This document shows positions 36,801 to 44,905 of a DNA stretch of 64,000 bases, piece by piece (position 1 is the first letter of the stretch; each line of letters opens with the position of its first letter). The stretch is from Bernardetia sp. (GTDB lineage: Bacteria; Bacteroidota; Bacteroidia; Cytophagales; Bernardetiaceae). Both the position numbers and the translations under genes were made by a program. The stretch lies in NCBI GenBank assembly GCA_020630575.1, contig JAHDBD010000009.1, positions 62,001-126,000 on the forward strand, given 5' to 3'. The notes under the pieces were generated by a model. It worked only from the letters and a program-made list of their open reading frames with translations. It did not search any database and was not told the DNA's origin.

Positions 36801-38186
36801 TAGATATAATTCTTTGATTGATTTTCCTGCTAAAGTTTCATCAAAAAAGCTAGTTCTATATTCTTCAAATTCATTTGTAAGACTGTCAATTTCTCTGCTA
36901 ATTTTCAGAAAATTGCGTTCTAAATGAATAGCATTCAGACTTTTATTTTGCTTTTCATACAATTCTAAATTCTGAATATGATTTTGAATTTGTTCATAAA
37001 TAACTTTTCTATCTTGCTTGAAATCGTGAACAAGAGCTATAAAAGGCGAAATTTCAATTTCATTCAATCGATTTTGAACCACATCTAAGGCTGCTCTTTT
37101 CTGACAAACTACCAAAACTTTTTTTCCTTGCGCTACAAAATCACTTACCAAATTACAAATAAGTTGAGATTTTCCAGTTCCGGGAGGACCTTGAACAACA
37201 AACGAATTATTATTTTTGACAGCTTTCAAAACCTGTTCTTGTGAAGCATCAAGCGCAAAAGGCGCAAAAATTTCTTCTTCTGAAATGTGTTTTTGGGATG
37301 TATTATTCTTTAAAATTTCATCTTGATATTCAGTTCCTCTGAAACTATCAAAATCATTAAACTTAGTAAAATCGCCATGAAAAAAATCTTCCAATTGTGG
37401 CGTTTTTTCATCATTTATCAATTTTTCATAATCTTGATACAAATACGAACCAGCTTGAGGAAAAAGTCCCAAAACAGCTTGAGAAATAAGTTTTAATTTT
37501 CCAGTTTCGAAAAGATTTGTAGCATCTTGTTTGGTTTGAGAGAAGAAAGGAAGCAGTTTTTGAGTAAAAGTTTCTTGATTAAAATTAATTTCTAATTCAC
37601 TTTTTTCTAAATAATTATATAATTGGGTCAGAAATTCTAATGCGTTATTAGGAAACTCTTCAAAATTTTCTTCTAAAATAGATTCTGAAATCTCACTTTC
37701 ATTAAAATGAGAATATGCCAATAAAAGAGCCTTATTAAAACTAATTCCTGCATCAGAACGAGGCGAGAGTTGCCATTTTCTATTCTTAGTTTCTAATTTT
37801 ACAGGAAAAAACAATAACGGACAACGCACAACCGTATCATCATGCAATTTTCCTTCAACAAACGGAAAACCAACGTACAAATCATACGCTCCACTTTCCT
37901 CAAAAATAGACGTTGTCTTTCGCTCAATTCCCTTCAATTGTCTGCTGATTTGATTCGTTTTGCTATCTCTAGCATCTGAAAGCTGACAAAGAGGAATACT
38001 TTTTTTATTTGCTAACAAACTTTCAACAACTGAAAACGCAGATTTATTTTTATCCAGCAAAAAATCTAATTCATTTATATCTAAAAATGAATTTTTGTAG
38101 ATTTTAGGAAGCCAAAGCGAACGGTTTTTTCCCGAAAGATTGGTAAGTCTGCGTTGATAGATTTCTAAAAGTTTGTGTTTTTGCAT
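33846..38186 (-). CDS. Giant superfamily 1 helicase with DUF4011-like N terminus and a partial nuclease-like C terminus
   Basis: 1446 residues. The N-terminal region (about 1-290) is like DUF4011: LTNLSGKNRSLWLP, then VVRCPLLFFPVKLETKN. The helicase core is split: Walker A QGPPGTGKSQLICNLVSDFV near 333 and Walker B FDEASQCFAEKGIPALYRGK near 1020, followed by AGDEKQLPP, then NGHYRSHFAELIAFSN, VQGDERDLIIFSIGYAP and NVAISRAREKIYMVSS, all typical of the AAA_11/AAA_12 (Dna2/UPF1-like) helicases. Between the two halves lies a helical insert of about 600 residues. The last 60 residues (LAAIYTDDERY, LLEKKGWKVKFFWSKDYF) look like the end of a Vsr-like nuclease, but its first half is missing. DUF4011-helicase-Vsr proteins are known from defence islands; a defence role here is inference. 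Confidence 0.75.
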   Translation of the reverse strand: MQKHKLLEIYQRRLTNLSGKNRSLWLPKIYKNSFLDINELDFLLDKNKSAFSVVESLLANKKSIPLCQLSDARDSKTNQISRQLKGIERKTTSIFEESGAYDLYVGFPFVEGKLHDDTVVRCPLLFFPVKLETKNRKWQLSPRSDAGISFNKALLLAYSHFNESEISESILEENFEEFPNNALEFLTQLYNYLEKSELEINFNQETFTQKLLPFFSQTKQDATNLFETGKLKLISQAVLGLFPQAGSYLYQDYEKLINDEKTPQLEDFFHGDFTKFNDFDSFRGTEYQDEILKNNTSQKHISEEEIFAPFALDASQEQVLKAVKNNNSFVVQGPPGTGKSQLICNLVSDFVAQGKKVLVVCQKRAALDVVQNRLNEIEISPFIALVHDFKQDRKVIYEQIQNHIQNLELYEKQNKSLNAIHLERNFLKISREIDSLTNEFEEYRTSFFDETLAGKSIKELYLSADLKKQHVELSQVKQLRFDDEFNTNFENKNITNPINSKLSQVSVSKFKKNLKNYIRLQNNYDNPSYILSERQSFAGFDEENKKEILALFTEIPNFKKSIESKFSTLLGKPISYDQAKKWTEKVPQWKQAVKELQDKNLWQIFKESRYYEFEQPEWLNEYIEISQKENIAASYANAEKRWLSQKEKDLLSYFSDEGMEKFLEYRTLKEANFLVEEYKKQKQNFLRKMWKRVAAPKAEKFTKELLEKYRRKDEIKNIDWLLKKISKRNSFELKMIAMQAVEWVSEPPTSIGLKKNELKKWFSTHRKALDLKLLLVELIEYSRIFLEKYITHQDLNLFLEEFVNLLTETDTEEKRWNQYLTENQINLLLNINKSENQSKEVFEIKTVIDLDFNKLVELDTLKANFSKAELKTIEELEKHFSENELLDETEILNLFDNSVQISWINELEKRFPILKTVGSQNWKENEERLKTLVAQKQQISADILRLKVKEKTYKDLEFNRLGNRTTYRDLEHQVKKKRSIWALRKLLSNYSDEIFRLLPCWLASPETVSAIFPLIQNFDLVIFDEASQCFAEKGIPALYRGKQSIIAGDEKQLPPHDLYQPRWEEDLDKIYFNSEKFETQSENKINEEIDEIQEIKNYENPKLALEVDSLLDLGKNYLPSFELNGHYRSHFAELIAFSNYHFYGNRLKVVPDLGITEEYQDSTPIEYLKVNGTWHQNQNQEEAERVVELVKQLIQYEETNSKSIGIITFNAKQQNLIHDLLEENLETIPDDLFIKNIENVQGDERDLIIFSIGYAPNMAGKFRLSFGSLSQAGGENRLNVAISRAREKIYMVSSIFPHQLPVLETHSLGAQLLKKYLSFAHSISEGKNWHQINFDENTETLSNKITQKTEQSYFANLKNTIISNNQNSDIEFSQNTFSVMDLVMLAKNNNTQNKEILAAIYTDDERYFASYSAKEFHVYLPMLLEKKGWKVKFFWSKDYFLDGNII

Positions 38187-38197
38187 ATAGGTTTTGT

Positions 38198-38228
38198 GTC
38201 GTTGGTGGGGACACCAACAACGGCAGAG
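38198..38228. repeat. Palindromic repeat family member (best-preserved copy)
   Basis: GTCGTTGGTG, GGG, then ACACCAACAACGGCAGAG: GTTGGTGT/C pairs with its complement around a short loop. It lies just upstream of the helicase start (38186) in the gap to the MafI-like gene. Confidence 0.7.
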
Positions 38229-38243
38229 AGTACATAATACAAT

Positions 38244-38495
38244 TTAATCTGTAATCAATTCTACTAAAAATAAATAATGCTCTTGTTTTATTTTAAATTT
38301 CTTTGCTAAACTTTCAATATCTTCGTAAAACGATTTATTGATTTTTATTTCATACTCATAGATTTGAGTTATAATTAACTCTAAAGCTATTCCATTTTCA
38401 TTATGCTCTACAAGTTCTTTCGCATCAATTATATTCTGATTTGGTAATCCTAGATTTTCAGCTTGATTTATTATTGAAGTTATTAGAGTCGTCAT
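38244..38495 (-). CDS. MafI-like small protein (possible immunity protein)
   Basis: Start chosen at ATG 38495 (MTTLITSIINQAENLGLP); the frame opens at 38555 but that would overlap gldA and lacks similarity. The 83-residue protein has the pattern of MafI-type immunity proteins: NLGLPNQNIIDAKELVEHNE, then GIALELIITQIYEYEIKI and a helix with SFYEDIESLAKKF. In Neisseria MafI protects against the MafB toxin; here no MafB-like toxin gene is adjacent, so it may be an orphan immunity gene or simply a family relative with another role. It follows gldA by 34 bases on the same strand. Confidence 0.55.
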   Translation of the reverse strand: MTTLITSIINQAENLGLPNQNIIDAKELVEHNENGIALELIITQIYEYEIKINKSFYEDIESLAKKFKIKQEHYLFLVELITD

Positions 38496-38529
38496 TTCAT
38501 TTTCTCTTGAAAAAATCATTCTATAAATT

Positions 38530-39465
38530 TTATTTGGTAAGCTGATGAAAAACATTTTCTAAAGACTGCGTTTGTTGCTGCATTTCTAAAAGAATCCAAT
38601 TCTGACTAGCAGAATGTAAAAATATTTCTTTTCTTAAATCATTTTGAGTAAATAATTTGACTTTTGTAGGCTCAATCTGATTGACTTCTACCTTCACAAC
38701 ACCTTCAATTTGTTTCCATTCTTGTTCTGGAATTTGTCTTTCAGTTTCTAAATTTACGACATATTCATTTTGATTAAGTTCTGTTTTTAGCTTATCATTC
38801 AGTTTAGCAATCGAAGTATCCAAGACTTTTTTGCCTTTATTGATAATCACAACCCTATCACAAAGAGCTTGTACTTCTTGCATAATATGCGTTGAGAAAA
38901 TAATCGTTTTTTCTGCGCTAATACTCTTTATTACTTGACGAATTTCGACAATCTGATTAGGGTCTAGTCCTGTTGTGGGTTCATCCAAAATCAAAACTTC
39001 TGGATTGTGTAATAATGCCTGTGCTAACCCAACACGCTGACGATAACCTTTCGAAAGCTGACTAAGTTGCTTATGAGATTCTCGTTCTAATTTTACTAGT
39101 TCAATTACCTCATCAATTCTTTTCTTTAATTTTGTCCCTCCTTTTAATATTTCCGAGTCATAAAATTTGCCCATAAAAGCTAAATACTCTTTCACATACA
39201 TATCAAGATATAATGGATTATGCTCAGGCAAATAACCTATTTTCTTTCTAACAGCTTTTGGATTTTGAGCTACATCAATTCCACAAACTTCTACATTTCC
39301 ACTACTTGCAGCCATATAACAAGTCGCAATTTTCATAGTTGTTGATTTTCCTGCTCCATTTGGTCCTAGAAAACCCAAAATTTCTCCTTTTTTGGCTTCA
39401 AAAGAAAGGTTATCAACAGCAGCTTGTGAACCGTAAATTTTTGTGAGGTTTTTTATGGATAACAT
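38530..39465 (-). CDS. gldA: ABC transporter ATP-binding protein, GldA type
   Basis: 311 residues. Walker A FLGPNGAGKSTTMK (about 32-45), signature LSKGYRQRVGLAQAL (near 135), Walker B VLILDEPTTGLDP, and His switch IIFSTHIMQEV. The segment KKIGYLPEHNPLYLDMYVKE is characteristic of GldA, the ATPase of the GldAFG transporter needed for gliding in Flavobacterium johnsoniae and of related exporters in other Bacteroidota. The membrane partners gldF and gldG are not in this window. The C-terminal 90 residues form the usual accessory domain. A -7 element places transcription start at or very near the ATG. Confidence 0.85.
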   Translation of the reverse strand: MLSIKNLTKIYGSQAAVDNLSFEAKKGEILGFLGPNGAGKSTTMKIATCYMAASSGNVEVCGIDVAQNPKAVRKKIGYLPEHNPLYLDMYVKEYLAFMGKFYDSEILKGGTKLKKRIDEVIELVKLERESHKQLSQLSKGYRQRVGLAQALLHNPEVLILDEPTTGLDPNQIVEIRQVIKSISAEKTIIFSTHIMQEVQALCDRVVIINKGKKVLDTSIAKLNDKLKTELNQNEYVVNLETERQIPEQEWKQIEGVVKVEVNQIEPTKVKLFTQNDLRKEIFLHSASQNWILLEMQQQTQSLENVFHQLTK

Positions 39466-39470
39466 ATATA

Positions 39471-39478
39471 CAAAGTTA
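39471..39478 (-). promoter_or_regulatory. Probable -7 element of gldA
   Basis: TAACTTTG fits TAnnTTTG and ends 5 bases before the gldA ATG (39465). If used, the transcript would be leaderless or nearly so. The -33 region reads TTCT rather than TTG, so the call is tentative. Confidence 0.4.
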
Positions 39479-39822
39479 AAAGTCAGATTTTATAAGTAGA
39501 AGAATGAATAATTCTACAAACTCAAATTTACGTATCTTTTTATCATTAATTTATAAATTATGAGGTATTTGATTCAAATTACTAAAAATCCTAATCCAAA
39601 ACATATTTAGGATTAGATAAGAAATTGAATAGTGTAGGTCTTATTTCTGCCTTTATTTTTTTATATTTGTATAAAAATTAGGGGAAACTAGAATCAATAA
39701 CAGATAAGAAGAGCAAATCTATTTAAAAATAGTAGTGCTAAACTTATATTTACAAAGAATATTAATTAGACTTTATTAAGCCCTCAACAAGATTTTTTAT
39801 TTATATAGACAATTTTAAATTT
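39479..39822. other. Intergenic region between gldA and fur
   Basis: AT-rich region between divergent genes. A TATATTTG at 39662-39669 on the plus strand matches the -7 consensus and could start the fur transcript with a leader near 150 bases, although no good -33 element precedes it. No ORF was seen. Confidence 0.3.
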
Positions 39823-40350
39823 ATGCCACTCAACGAAGAAATTTATAACGAAGTTAAGAAGATATTTACAGCTTATTTAGAAAATAAATCATTACGCAAA
39901 ACACCTGAGCGTTTTGCTATTTTGGAAGAAATTTATACACGAGGAGGTCATTTTGATGTAGAATCGCTTTATATTAGTATGAAAAATAAAAATTATAGAG
40001 TTAGTCGTGCGACAGTCTATAATACATTAGATTTGCTGGTAGATTGTGATTTGGTTAGTAAACATCAGTTTGGCAAAAACATGGCGCAATATGAAAAATG
40101 TTATGGCTACCGTCAGCATGACCATTTAATTTGTACAGATTGTCATAAAGTAATTGAATTTTGTGACCCTCGTATTCATAATATTCAAACTATGGTGGGC
40201 GAACTTTTGAATTTTAAAGTAATGCACCATTCTTTAAACCTTTATGGTGTCTGTGCTGATTGTCAAGCCAAAACACAACACGAAAAAGATCAAAAAGAAA
40301 AAGAATCTCTTAAGGAAACTGAAAATAGCCAAACGCAAAAAATCAACTAG
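39823..40350 (+). CDS. Fur-family metal-dependent repressor
   Basis: 175 residues. The N-terminal winged helix (about 8-88) includes [27 protein letters not shown] and [21 protein letters not shown]. The dimerisation and metal part has [20 protein letters not shown] and YGVCADCQA, giving the two CxxC pairs of a structural zinc site plus the His residues of the regulatory site. A charged tail after 150 ([16 protein letters not shown]) is longer than usual. It could be Fur, Zur or PerR; the sequence alone does not settle which metal. It is followed by a STAS gene 54 bases downstream. Confidence 0.92.
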   Translation: MPLNEEIYNEVKKIFTAYLENKSLRKTPERFAILEEIYTRGGHFDVESLYISMKNKNYRVSRATVYNTLDLLVDCDLVSKHQFGKNMAQYEKCYGYRQHDHLICTDCHKVIEFCDPRIHNIQTMVGELLNFKVMHHSLNLYGVCADCQAKTQHEKDQKEKESLKETENSQTQKIN

Positions 40351-40404
40351 AGAAAAAGAATTAAATATATCTTAATCATACATTTTTCATTAATTTATCA
40401 AAAA

Positions 40405-40743
40405 ATGAATTTTACACATAAGCTCAAAGACAATGTTCTTTTTTTAGAATTAGAAGGCGATTTGTTAGGAGCAAACAAGGAAAACGAAGTATTAGAAGTT
40501 GTCAAAGACCAAATTGAAGAAAAAGTTACTTCTTGTGTCATTGATATTTCGAAGGTGGGTTATATGAACAGTACAGGGCTGAGTTTCCTTATTCGTTTGC
40601 TTACTCGTTTTAGAAATGCAGGTGGCGACTTAGTGCTTTTAAAGCCATCTGACCAAGCAAAAAAACTGCTCGTTATTACAAAACTTAACAACATTTTTTC
40701 TGTTGCAAAAACAGAAGAAGAAGCTGTAAAATTATTTGACTAA
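40405..40743 (+). CDS. STAS-domain protein (anti-sigma factor antagonist type)
   Basis: 112 residues, the whole being one STAS domain: FLELEGDLLGANKE (strand and loop), SCVIDISKVGYMNSTGLSFLIRLL with the conserved Ser (in MNSTG) that is phosphorylated in SpoIIAA/RsbV-type proteins, and LLKPSDQAKKLLVITKLNNIF. Known partner-switching proteins are phosphorylated by a kinase and dephosphorylated by SpoIIE-type PP2C phosphatases such as the one at 10957; a link between them is inference. It follows fur closely and ends at a terminator. Confidence 0.9.
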   Translation: MNFTHKLKDNVLFLELEGDLLGANKENEVLEVVKDQIEEKVTSCVIDISKVGYMNSTGLSFLIRLLTRFRNAGGDLVLLKPSDQAKKLLVITKLNNIFSVAKTEEEAVKLFD

Positions 40744-40754
40744 TCAATAAAAAC

Positions 40755-40787
40755 AAACTCTTTTACTTTTCTGTAAAAGAGTTTTTT
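40755..40787 (+). terminator. Terminator after the STAS gene
   Basis: AAACTCTTTTAC pairs with GTAAAAGAGTTT around TTTTCT and is followed by TTT, 12 bases after the stop at 40743. Confidence 0.85.
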
Positions 40788-40857
40788 AATGTATAAAAAA
40801 GCTAACTGTTCTGTTGCTCATTTTTTGGTGAGTAACATTCAATTATAAATAAACAAA

Positions 40858-42159
40858 ATGGATATTCTACTCGGCTTACAATGGGGCGACGAAGGCAAAG
40901 GAAAAATTGTCGATTTTTTAGCTCCTAAATATGATGTTGTAGCTCGCTTTCAAGGAGGGCCAAATGCTGGACATACACTTTTTTTTGATGGACTAAAACA
41001 CGTTTTACATCAAATTCCATCAGGCATCTTTCGTCCTACTATTCAAAATGTAGTAGGAAATGGTGTTGTTTTGGATGCCGTAATCTTAAAAAGAGAAATT
41101 GAAGCACTTCAAAAATTAGGTGTTGATGTAAAAAAATCATTGTTTTTCTCTAAAAAGGCACAACTTATTTTGCCTACACATCGAATTTTGGATGCTGCTC
41201 AAGAAAAAGCAAAAGGAAATAATAAAATTGGTTCTACACTAAAAGGAATCAGTCCTACGTATCAAGATAAAATTGGTCGTTCTGGACTTCGTTTGGGAGA
41301 TACTTTGTATGCTAATTTTGAAGAGCGTTATGAAGCTACTAAAACAAAACATTTGGAAAGGTTAGGAGATTTGAACAATGACTCAAATGAAAGTGTTTTG
41401 CCTCCTGATTTTGCTCAAATAGAACAAGAGTTTTTTGCTGCTATCGAATTTTTAAAAGAATTTAAAATGATTGAAAGCGAATACTTTATCGATGATGCTA
41501 TCAAGGCAAACAAAAAAGTATTGGCAGAAGGTGCACAAGGAACACTTTTAGACATTGATTTTGGTTCTTATCCTTTTGTAACAAGTTCGAATACCGTTTC
41601 GGCTGGTGCTTGTACAGGTTTGGGAGTTGCGCCAAGCAAAGTAAAAGAAGTATTCGGAATCTTTAAAGCCTATTGTACACGAGTAGGAAGTGGACCTTTT
41701 CCGACTGAGCTGGAAGATGAAACAGGAGAAGCTCTTAGAAAATTTGGAAGTGAGTTTGGAGCAACGACAGGAAGACCTCGTCGTTGTGGTTGGTTAGATT
41801 TGCCTGCCTTGAATTATGCTGTTATGATAAATGGAGTTACTCAACTTTTTATGATGAAAACAGACGTTCTTACGCCTTTTGATGAAATAAAAGTATGTAC
41901 ACATTACAAATTAGAAGATGGAACAATTACAGACCGACTTCCCCATGATATTGTAACACAAAACATAGAACCAATTTACAAAACATTTGAAGGTTGGGAA
42001 GATATTGCAGAAGGAATCACTTCTTTTGAACAGCTTCCTAAAAATTTACAAACATATATTCAGTTTATAGAAGAAAATGTAGGCGCACCAATTACACTTG
42101 TTTCTTTTGGCCCTGAAAGAACAGCAACGCTTATGAGAAATGAATTGCAAGTAGTTTAG
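40858..42159 (+). CDS. purA: Adenylosuccinate synthetase
   Basis: First step from IMP to AMP, joining aspartate to IMP with GTP. 433 residues, normal size. Landmarks: LQWGDEGKGKIVD (about 7-19) with the catalytic Asp and P-loop, GPNAGHTL with the catalytic His, GSTLKGISPTYQDKIGRSGLR (IMP binding), EGAQGTLLDIDFGSYPFVTSSN and ATTGRPRRCGWLD (Asp and GTP binding). It starts at ATG 40858, opening MDILLGLQWGDEG. No other pur genes nearby. A short GTTGCTCA/TGAGTAAC inverted repeat is at 40813-40836, upstream of the start. Confidence 0.97.
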   Translation: MDILLGLQWGDEGKGKIVDFLAPKYDVVARFQGGPNAGHTLFFDGLKHVLHQIPSGIFRPTIQNVVGNGVVLDAVILKREIEALQKLGVDVKKSLFFSKKAQLILPTHRILDAAQEKAKGNNKIGSTLKGISPTYQDKIGRSGLRLGDTLYANFEERYEATKTKHLERLGDLNNDSNESVLPPDFAQIEQEFFAAIEFLKEFKMIESEYFIDDAIKANKKVLAEGAQGTLLDIDFGSYPFVTSSNTVSAGACTGLGVAPSKVKEVFGIFKAYCTRVGSGPFPTELEDETGEALRKFGSEFGATTGRPRRCGWLDLPALNYAVMINGVTQLFMMKTDVLTPFDEIKVCTHYKLEDGTITDRLPHDIVTQNIEPIYKTFEGWEDIAEGITSFEQLPKNLQTYIQFIEENVGAPITLVSFGPERTATLMRNELQVV

Positions 42160-42202
42160 AATGTATAACAGACTTCCTAGTCTGTGCAAAATACTATTGA
42201 AT

Positions 42203-42232
42203 AAGTCCACGATTAAAATTGTGGGCTTATTT
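42203..42232 (+). terminator. Terminator of purA
   Basis: AAGTCCAC pairs with GTGGGCTT around GATTAAAATT and is followed by ATTTTATTT. Another small hairpin, CAGACTTCCTAGTCTG, precedes it just after the purA stop. Confidence 0.7.
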
Positions 42233-42720
42233 TATTTATATGAATTTTCCTTTAAAACCAATTTCCATTTATCGGATTCGGCAAATTCTTTGATAATTTG
42301 ATTTCTTTCTTTTAACAAATTTGTCATATAGCTTTCCAAAAAAATAGTATCAGCCAATTTCCCAAAGATTCCAAAAGGTGATTTGTATTCGAAAATATCT
42401 ACCATTTCAACTCTATTTTCTGTTTCTTTAAAAATATGTTGGTGTTTGAATGATTTGAAAGCTCCTTTTACCATTTCATCTGTAAAAGAATTAGGTCTTT
42501 CAAAAGTGGTGATTTTTGAAGTCAGTTTTTGATAAATACCAAAGTGTCTGGCTCGCCAAGTTACTGATTCATTTAAGCTGATAAGTCCAGTTGTAATGCC
42601 TGCAATGGCTTCTTCATCAGTTTTTTGAGTAGAAATTTTGTACAAATCTATACTTCTTGATAAATCAAAGACAATTTCAATGCTGCTTTCGATGAAGGTA
42701 GTCAGTTTTATAATTGGCAT
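42232..42720 (-). CDS. SRPBCC (START-like) ligand-binding family protein
   Basis: 162 residues. Opening IKLTTFIESSIEIVFDLSRSIDLYK is the usual start of the SRPBCC fold (strand, then helix), followed by ESVTWRARHFGIYQKLTSKI and RVEMVDIFEYKSPFGIFGKLAD, ending in a long helix (FLESYMTNLLKERNQIIKEF). These proteins bind hydrophobic ligands in a deep pocket; most homologues are annotated as cell division inhibitor or polyketide-cyclase-like without evidence. It is convergent with purA and precedes the PP-loop gene region. Confidence 0.8.
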   Translation of the reverse strand: MPIIKLTTFIESSIEIVFDLSRSIDLYKISTQKTDEEAIAGITTGLISLNESVTWRARHFGIYQKLTSKITTFERPNSFTDEMVKGAFKSFKHQHIFKETENRVEMVDIFEYKSPFGIFGKLADTIFLESYMTNLLKERNQIIKEFAESDKWKLVLKENSYK

Positions 42721-42820
42721 TGATTTTTTGTTTTAATGTAAAATATCAATCACTTTTCTGCTCATTTTTTGGTTAGGAATATTAGCTCAACAGGATTAAA
42801 ACCCTGTTTTTAATAGATTG

Positions 42821-43555
42821 CTAAACTAATTCTAATTCAGCAAACCAAAATCCTTTTACCTGATTTTCACTTGGCAAATCGCAATCTGAACTTGTTTTTA
42901 TAGAAAGAGGTTTGTATAATTTTTCTCCTACTTTAATTTCTATTTTTTCAGAAAAATAAGGTGCAGAAGTACAAAAAGAATGAAATTCTCCATTTTCGCC
43001 ACATGCATCAACTTGTTTGGGTAATTTTTGTAAAAATGCTGTATTAATTTTTTCTCCTACAAAAGACTCATCTAAAAAAGCATCGCTCACACAACATGTA
43101 ACTGACTCAAAACCTTGTTTGATAAAATCATTTACTAAAAAAGTGGTGTCCATTTTCCAAAGAGGGAAAACTGCTTTTATTCCAGTTTCTTTAAGTTGAT
43201 TTTCTCTATATTCTCTCAAATCTTCTAAAAAAATATCTCCAAACACAACTGTTTCTATTCCTTCTTTTTTCAATTGATTCAGAACTTCATTCATTTTTTC
43301 CTCATATTCATTATTTGTTCCCTCTGATAGAAAGAATTTTAATAAAGGAATTCCGATTTTTTCGGCTTGTTTTTCTAGTAATTCTTCTTTTACACCATGC
43401 ATCGTAATTCTTTTGTATTGCAAACTAAGTGTAGTGATAAGATAAACTACATCATATTTTTTTTCTTGTAAAACCTTTTGAAGACAATAGGCAGAATCTT
43501 TCCCACCACTCCAAAAAAAAGCAGCTTTAGGAAGACTATTATTATTTTCTGACAT
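42821..43555 (-). CDS. Diphthine-ammonia ligase-like PP-loop ATPase
   Basis: 244 residues. The PP-loop FFWSGGKDSAYCLQK is at about 13-27, as in the N-type ATP pyrophosphatase family (DUF71, Dph6-like). Further landmarks: EGIETVVFGDIFLEDLREYRE, KAVFPLWKMDTTFLVNDFI, and DACGENGEFHSFCTSAPYF, all typical of this family. In eukaryotes and archaea the family makes diphthamide; bacteria lack diphthamide, so the bacterial substrate (perhaps a B12-related or other amidation) is unknown. It lies 23 bases after ftsW on the same strand. Confidence 0.85.
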   Translation of the reverse strand: MSENNNSLPKAAFFWSGGKDSAYCLQKVLQEKKYDVVYLITTLSLQYKRITMHGVKEELLEKQAEKIGIPLLKFFLSEGTNNEYEEKMNEVLNQLKKEGIETVVFGDIFLEDLREYRENQLKETGIKAVFPLWKMDTTFLVNDFIKQGFESVTCCVSDAFLDESFVGEKINTAFLQKLPKQVDACGENGEFHSFCTSAPYFSEKIEIKVGEKLYKPLSIKTSSDCDLPSENQVKGFWFAELELV

Positions 43556-43578
43556 GATTTGATTATAAAAATTATACT

Positions 43579-44760
43579 TTATTCAATAGTATGAACAATT
43601 CTACGGTAATTATTTCCAGTAGTGGCAGGAGAAACGACTTCTTTTTCAGCTTGTTCTAATTCTCCTCTACTTACACTTAATATAATTCCTAAAGAAATTC
43701 CTGTAAAAAATAAAGATGTTCCTCCCATACTCAAAAGGGGCAAAGGAAGTCCTGTAACAGGTACAAGTCCAACTACTACTCCCATGTGTACAAGTGCCTG
43801 AACTACCAAACTAAAACTCAACCCTGCTGATAAAAGTCCTCCAAAGGCTCGCTCAGATTTTGCCATGGCTACCATTCCACGATAGAGTAAAATGAGATAC
43901 AAACCTAAAACGATTACTCCACCAAGAAGTCCGTATTCTTCAATAATGATGGCATAAATAAAATCAGAATAAGGGTGTGGAAGAAAATTCCTTTGCTGAC
44001 TATTCCCAACTCCTTTTCCTACAAAACCTCCAGTTGCAACAGCTATATACGATTGTTCTTCTTGAAAAGTAACTTGTTCGGTATCAAAAAATGCCTTCAT
44101 ACGAGAAACTGCTGTTCCCGAACGTTGTCCTAATTTTAGTGCAATCATTCCGACAACTGCACCAATTATGATAGTCATGACCAAATAACGAACAGGCACA
44201 CGTCCGATAAACATAATCAAAAGACAGGTAGCAAAAAGCAAAACAGCTGAAGAAAAGTTTGACAGAGCAATCAAACCACAGATAAGTCCAGACCAAAAAA
44301 TAATTGGCAACGTGGAACGCTGAAATTCTCTAATACTCTGTTGGCGTTTAGAGAGCATACTGGCTACATTGGCAATCAAGGCAAGCGTAGCAAAGTCTGA
44401 AGTTTGAAAAGATTGATTAATGAAAGGTATTGTAATTACACGACTTGCTTCATTGATTGTAGTTCCGAAAAGCCAAGTCAGAATCAAAAGAGGCACAGAA
44501 ATAAGCAAAGCTAGACGAGAAAGCCGAGAATAATAACGGTAATCTATGCGATGACACACCCACATAATAATTAGAGCCATAAATAAAAGAACGCCATGTT
44601 TAAAGAGGTAATACTCTGTATTTCCATCCATTCTTTTGAAGGCAATTGCTCCAGTAGCACTATACACTACCAAAACACTGATAATAACCAAAAGGAAAAC
44701 AACTCCCCAAATGATTTTGTCGCCTGTGAATATTTTTTTACTAACTGTATTTATTTCCAT
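43579..44760 (-). CDS. ftsW: FtsW/RodA-type peptidoglycan polymerase, probably FtsW
   Basis: 393 residues with about ten helices. The SEDS landmarks are present: INEASRVITIPFINQSFQTSDFATLAL (family region that normally reads SFQPSE), PHPYSDFIYAIIIEEYGLLGG, and the GLVPVTGLPLPLLSMGGTSLFF signature. SEDS proteins polymerise glycan strands from lipid II in the inner membrane. Similarity in the region between helices 3 and 4 favours FtsW, which in Bacteroidota is often in the dcw cluster; here it is alone with the PP-loop gene downstream, so RodA remains possible. Confidence 0.85.
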   Translation of the reverse strand: MEINTVSKKIFTGDKIIWGVVFLLVIISVLVVYSATGAIAFKRMDGNTEYYLFKHGVLLFMALIIMWVCHRIDYRYYSRLSRLALLISVPLLILTWLFGTTINEASRVITIPFINQSFQTSDFATLALIANVASMLSKRQQSIREFQRSTLPIIFWSGLICGLIALSNFSSAVLLFATCLLIMFIGRVPVRYLVMTIIIGAVVGMIALKLGQRSGTAVSRMKAFFDTEQVTFQEEQSYIAVATGGFVGKGVGNSQQRNFLPHPYSDFIYAIIIEEYGLLGGVIVLGLYLILLYRGMVAMAKSERAFGGLLSAGLSFSLVVQALVHMGVVVGLVPVTGLPLPLLSMGGTSLFFTGISLGIILSVSRGELEQAEKEVVSPATTGNNYRRIVHTIE

Positions 44761-44905
44761 AGTATATAAAACACTTTAGTATAAGCGTTTGAAAATCTTT
44801 TGAAGTATTTTTTCTTTATTCTATCACAAAACGAATTTAAAGCTATTTTCTTAAAGTATCAAGAATTATTTGTTTCCAAAGATAAAAAGACATAAAGTTG
44901 ATTTT

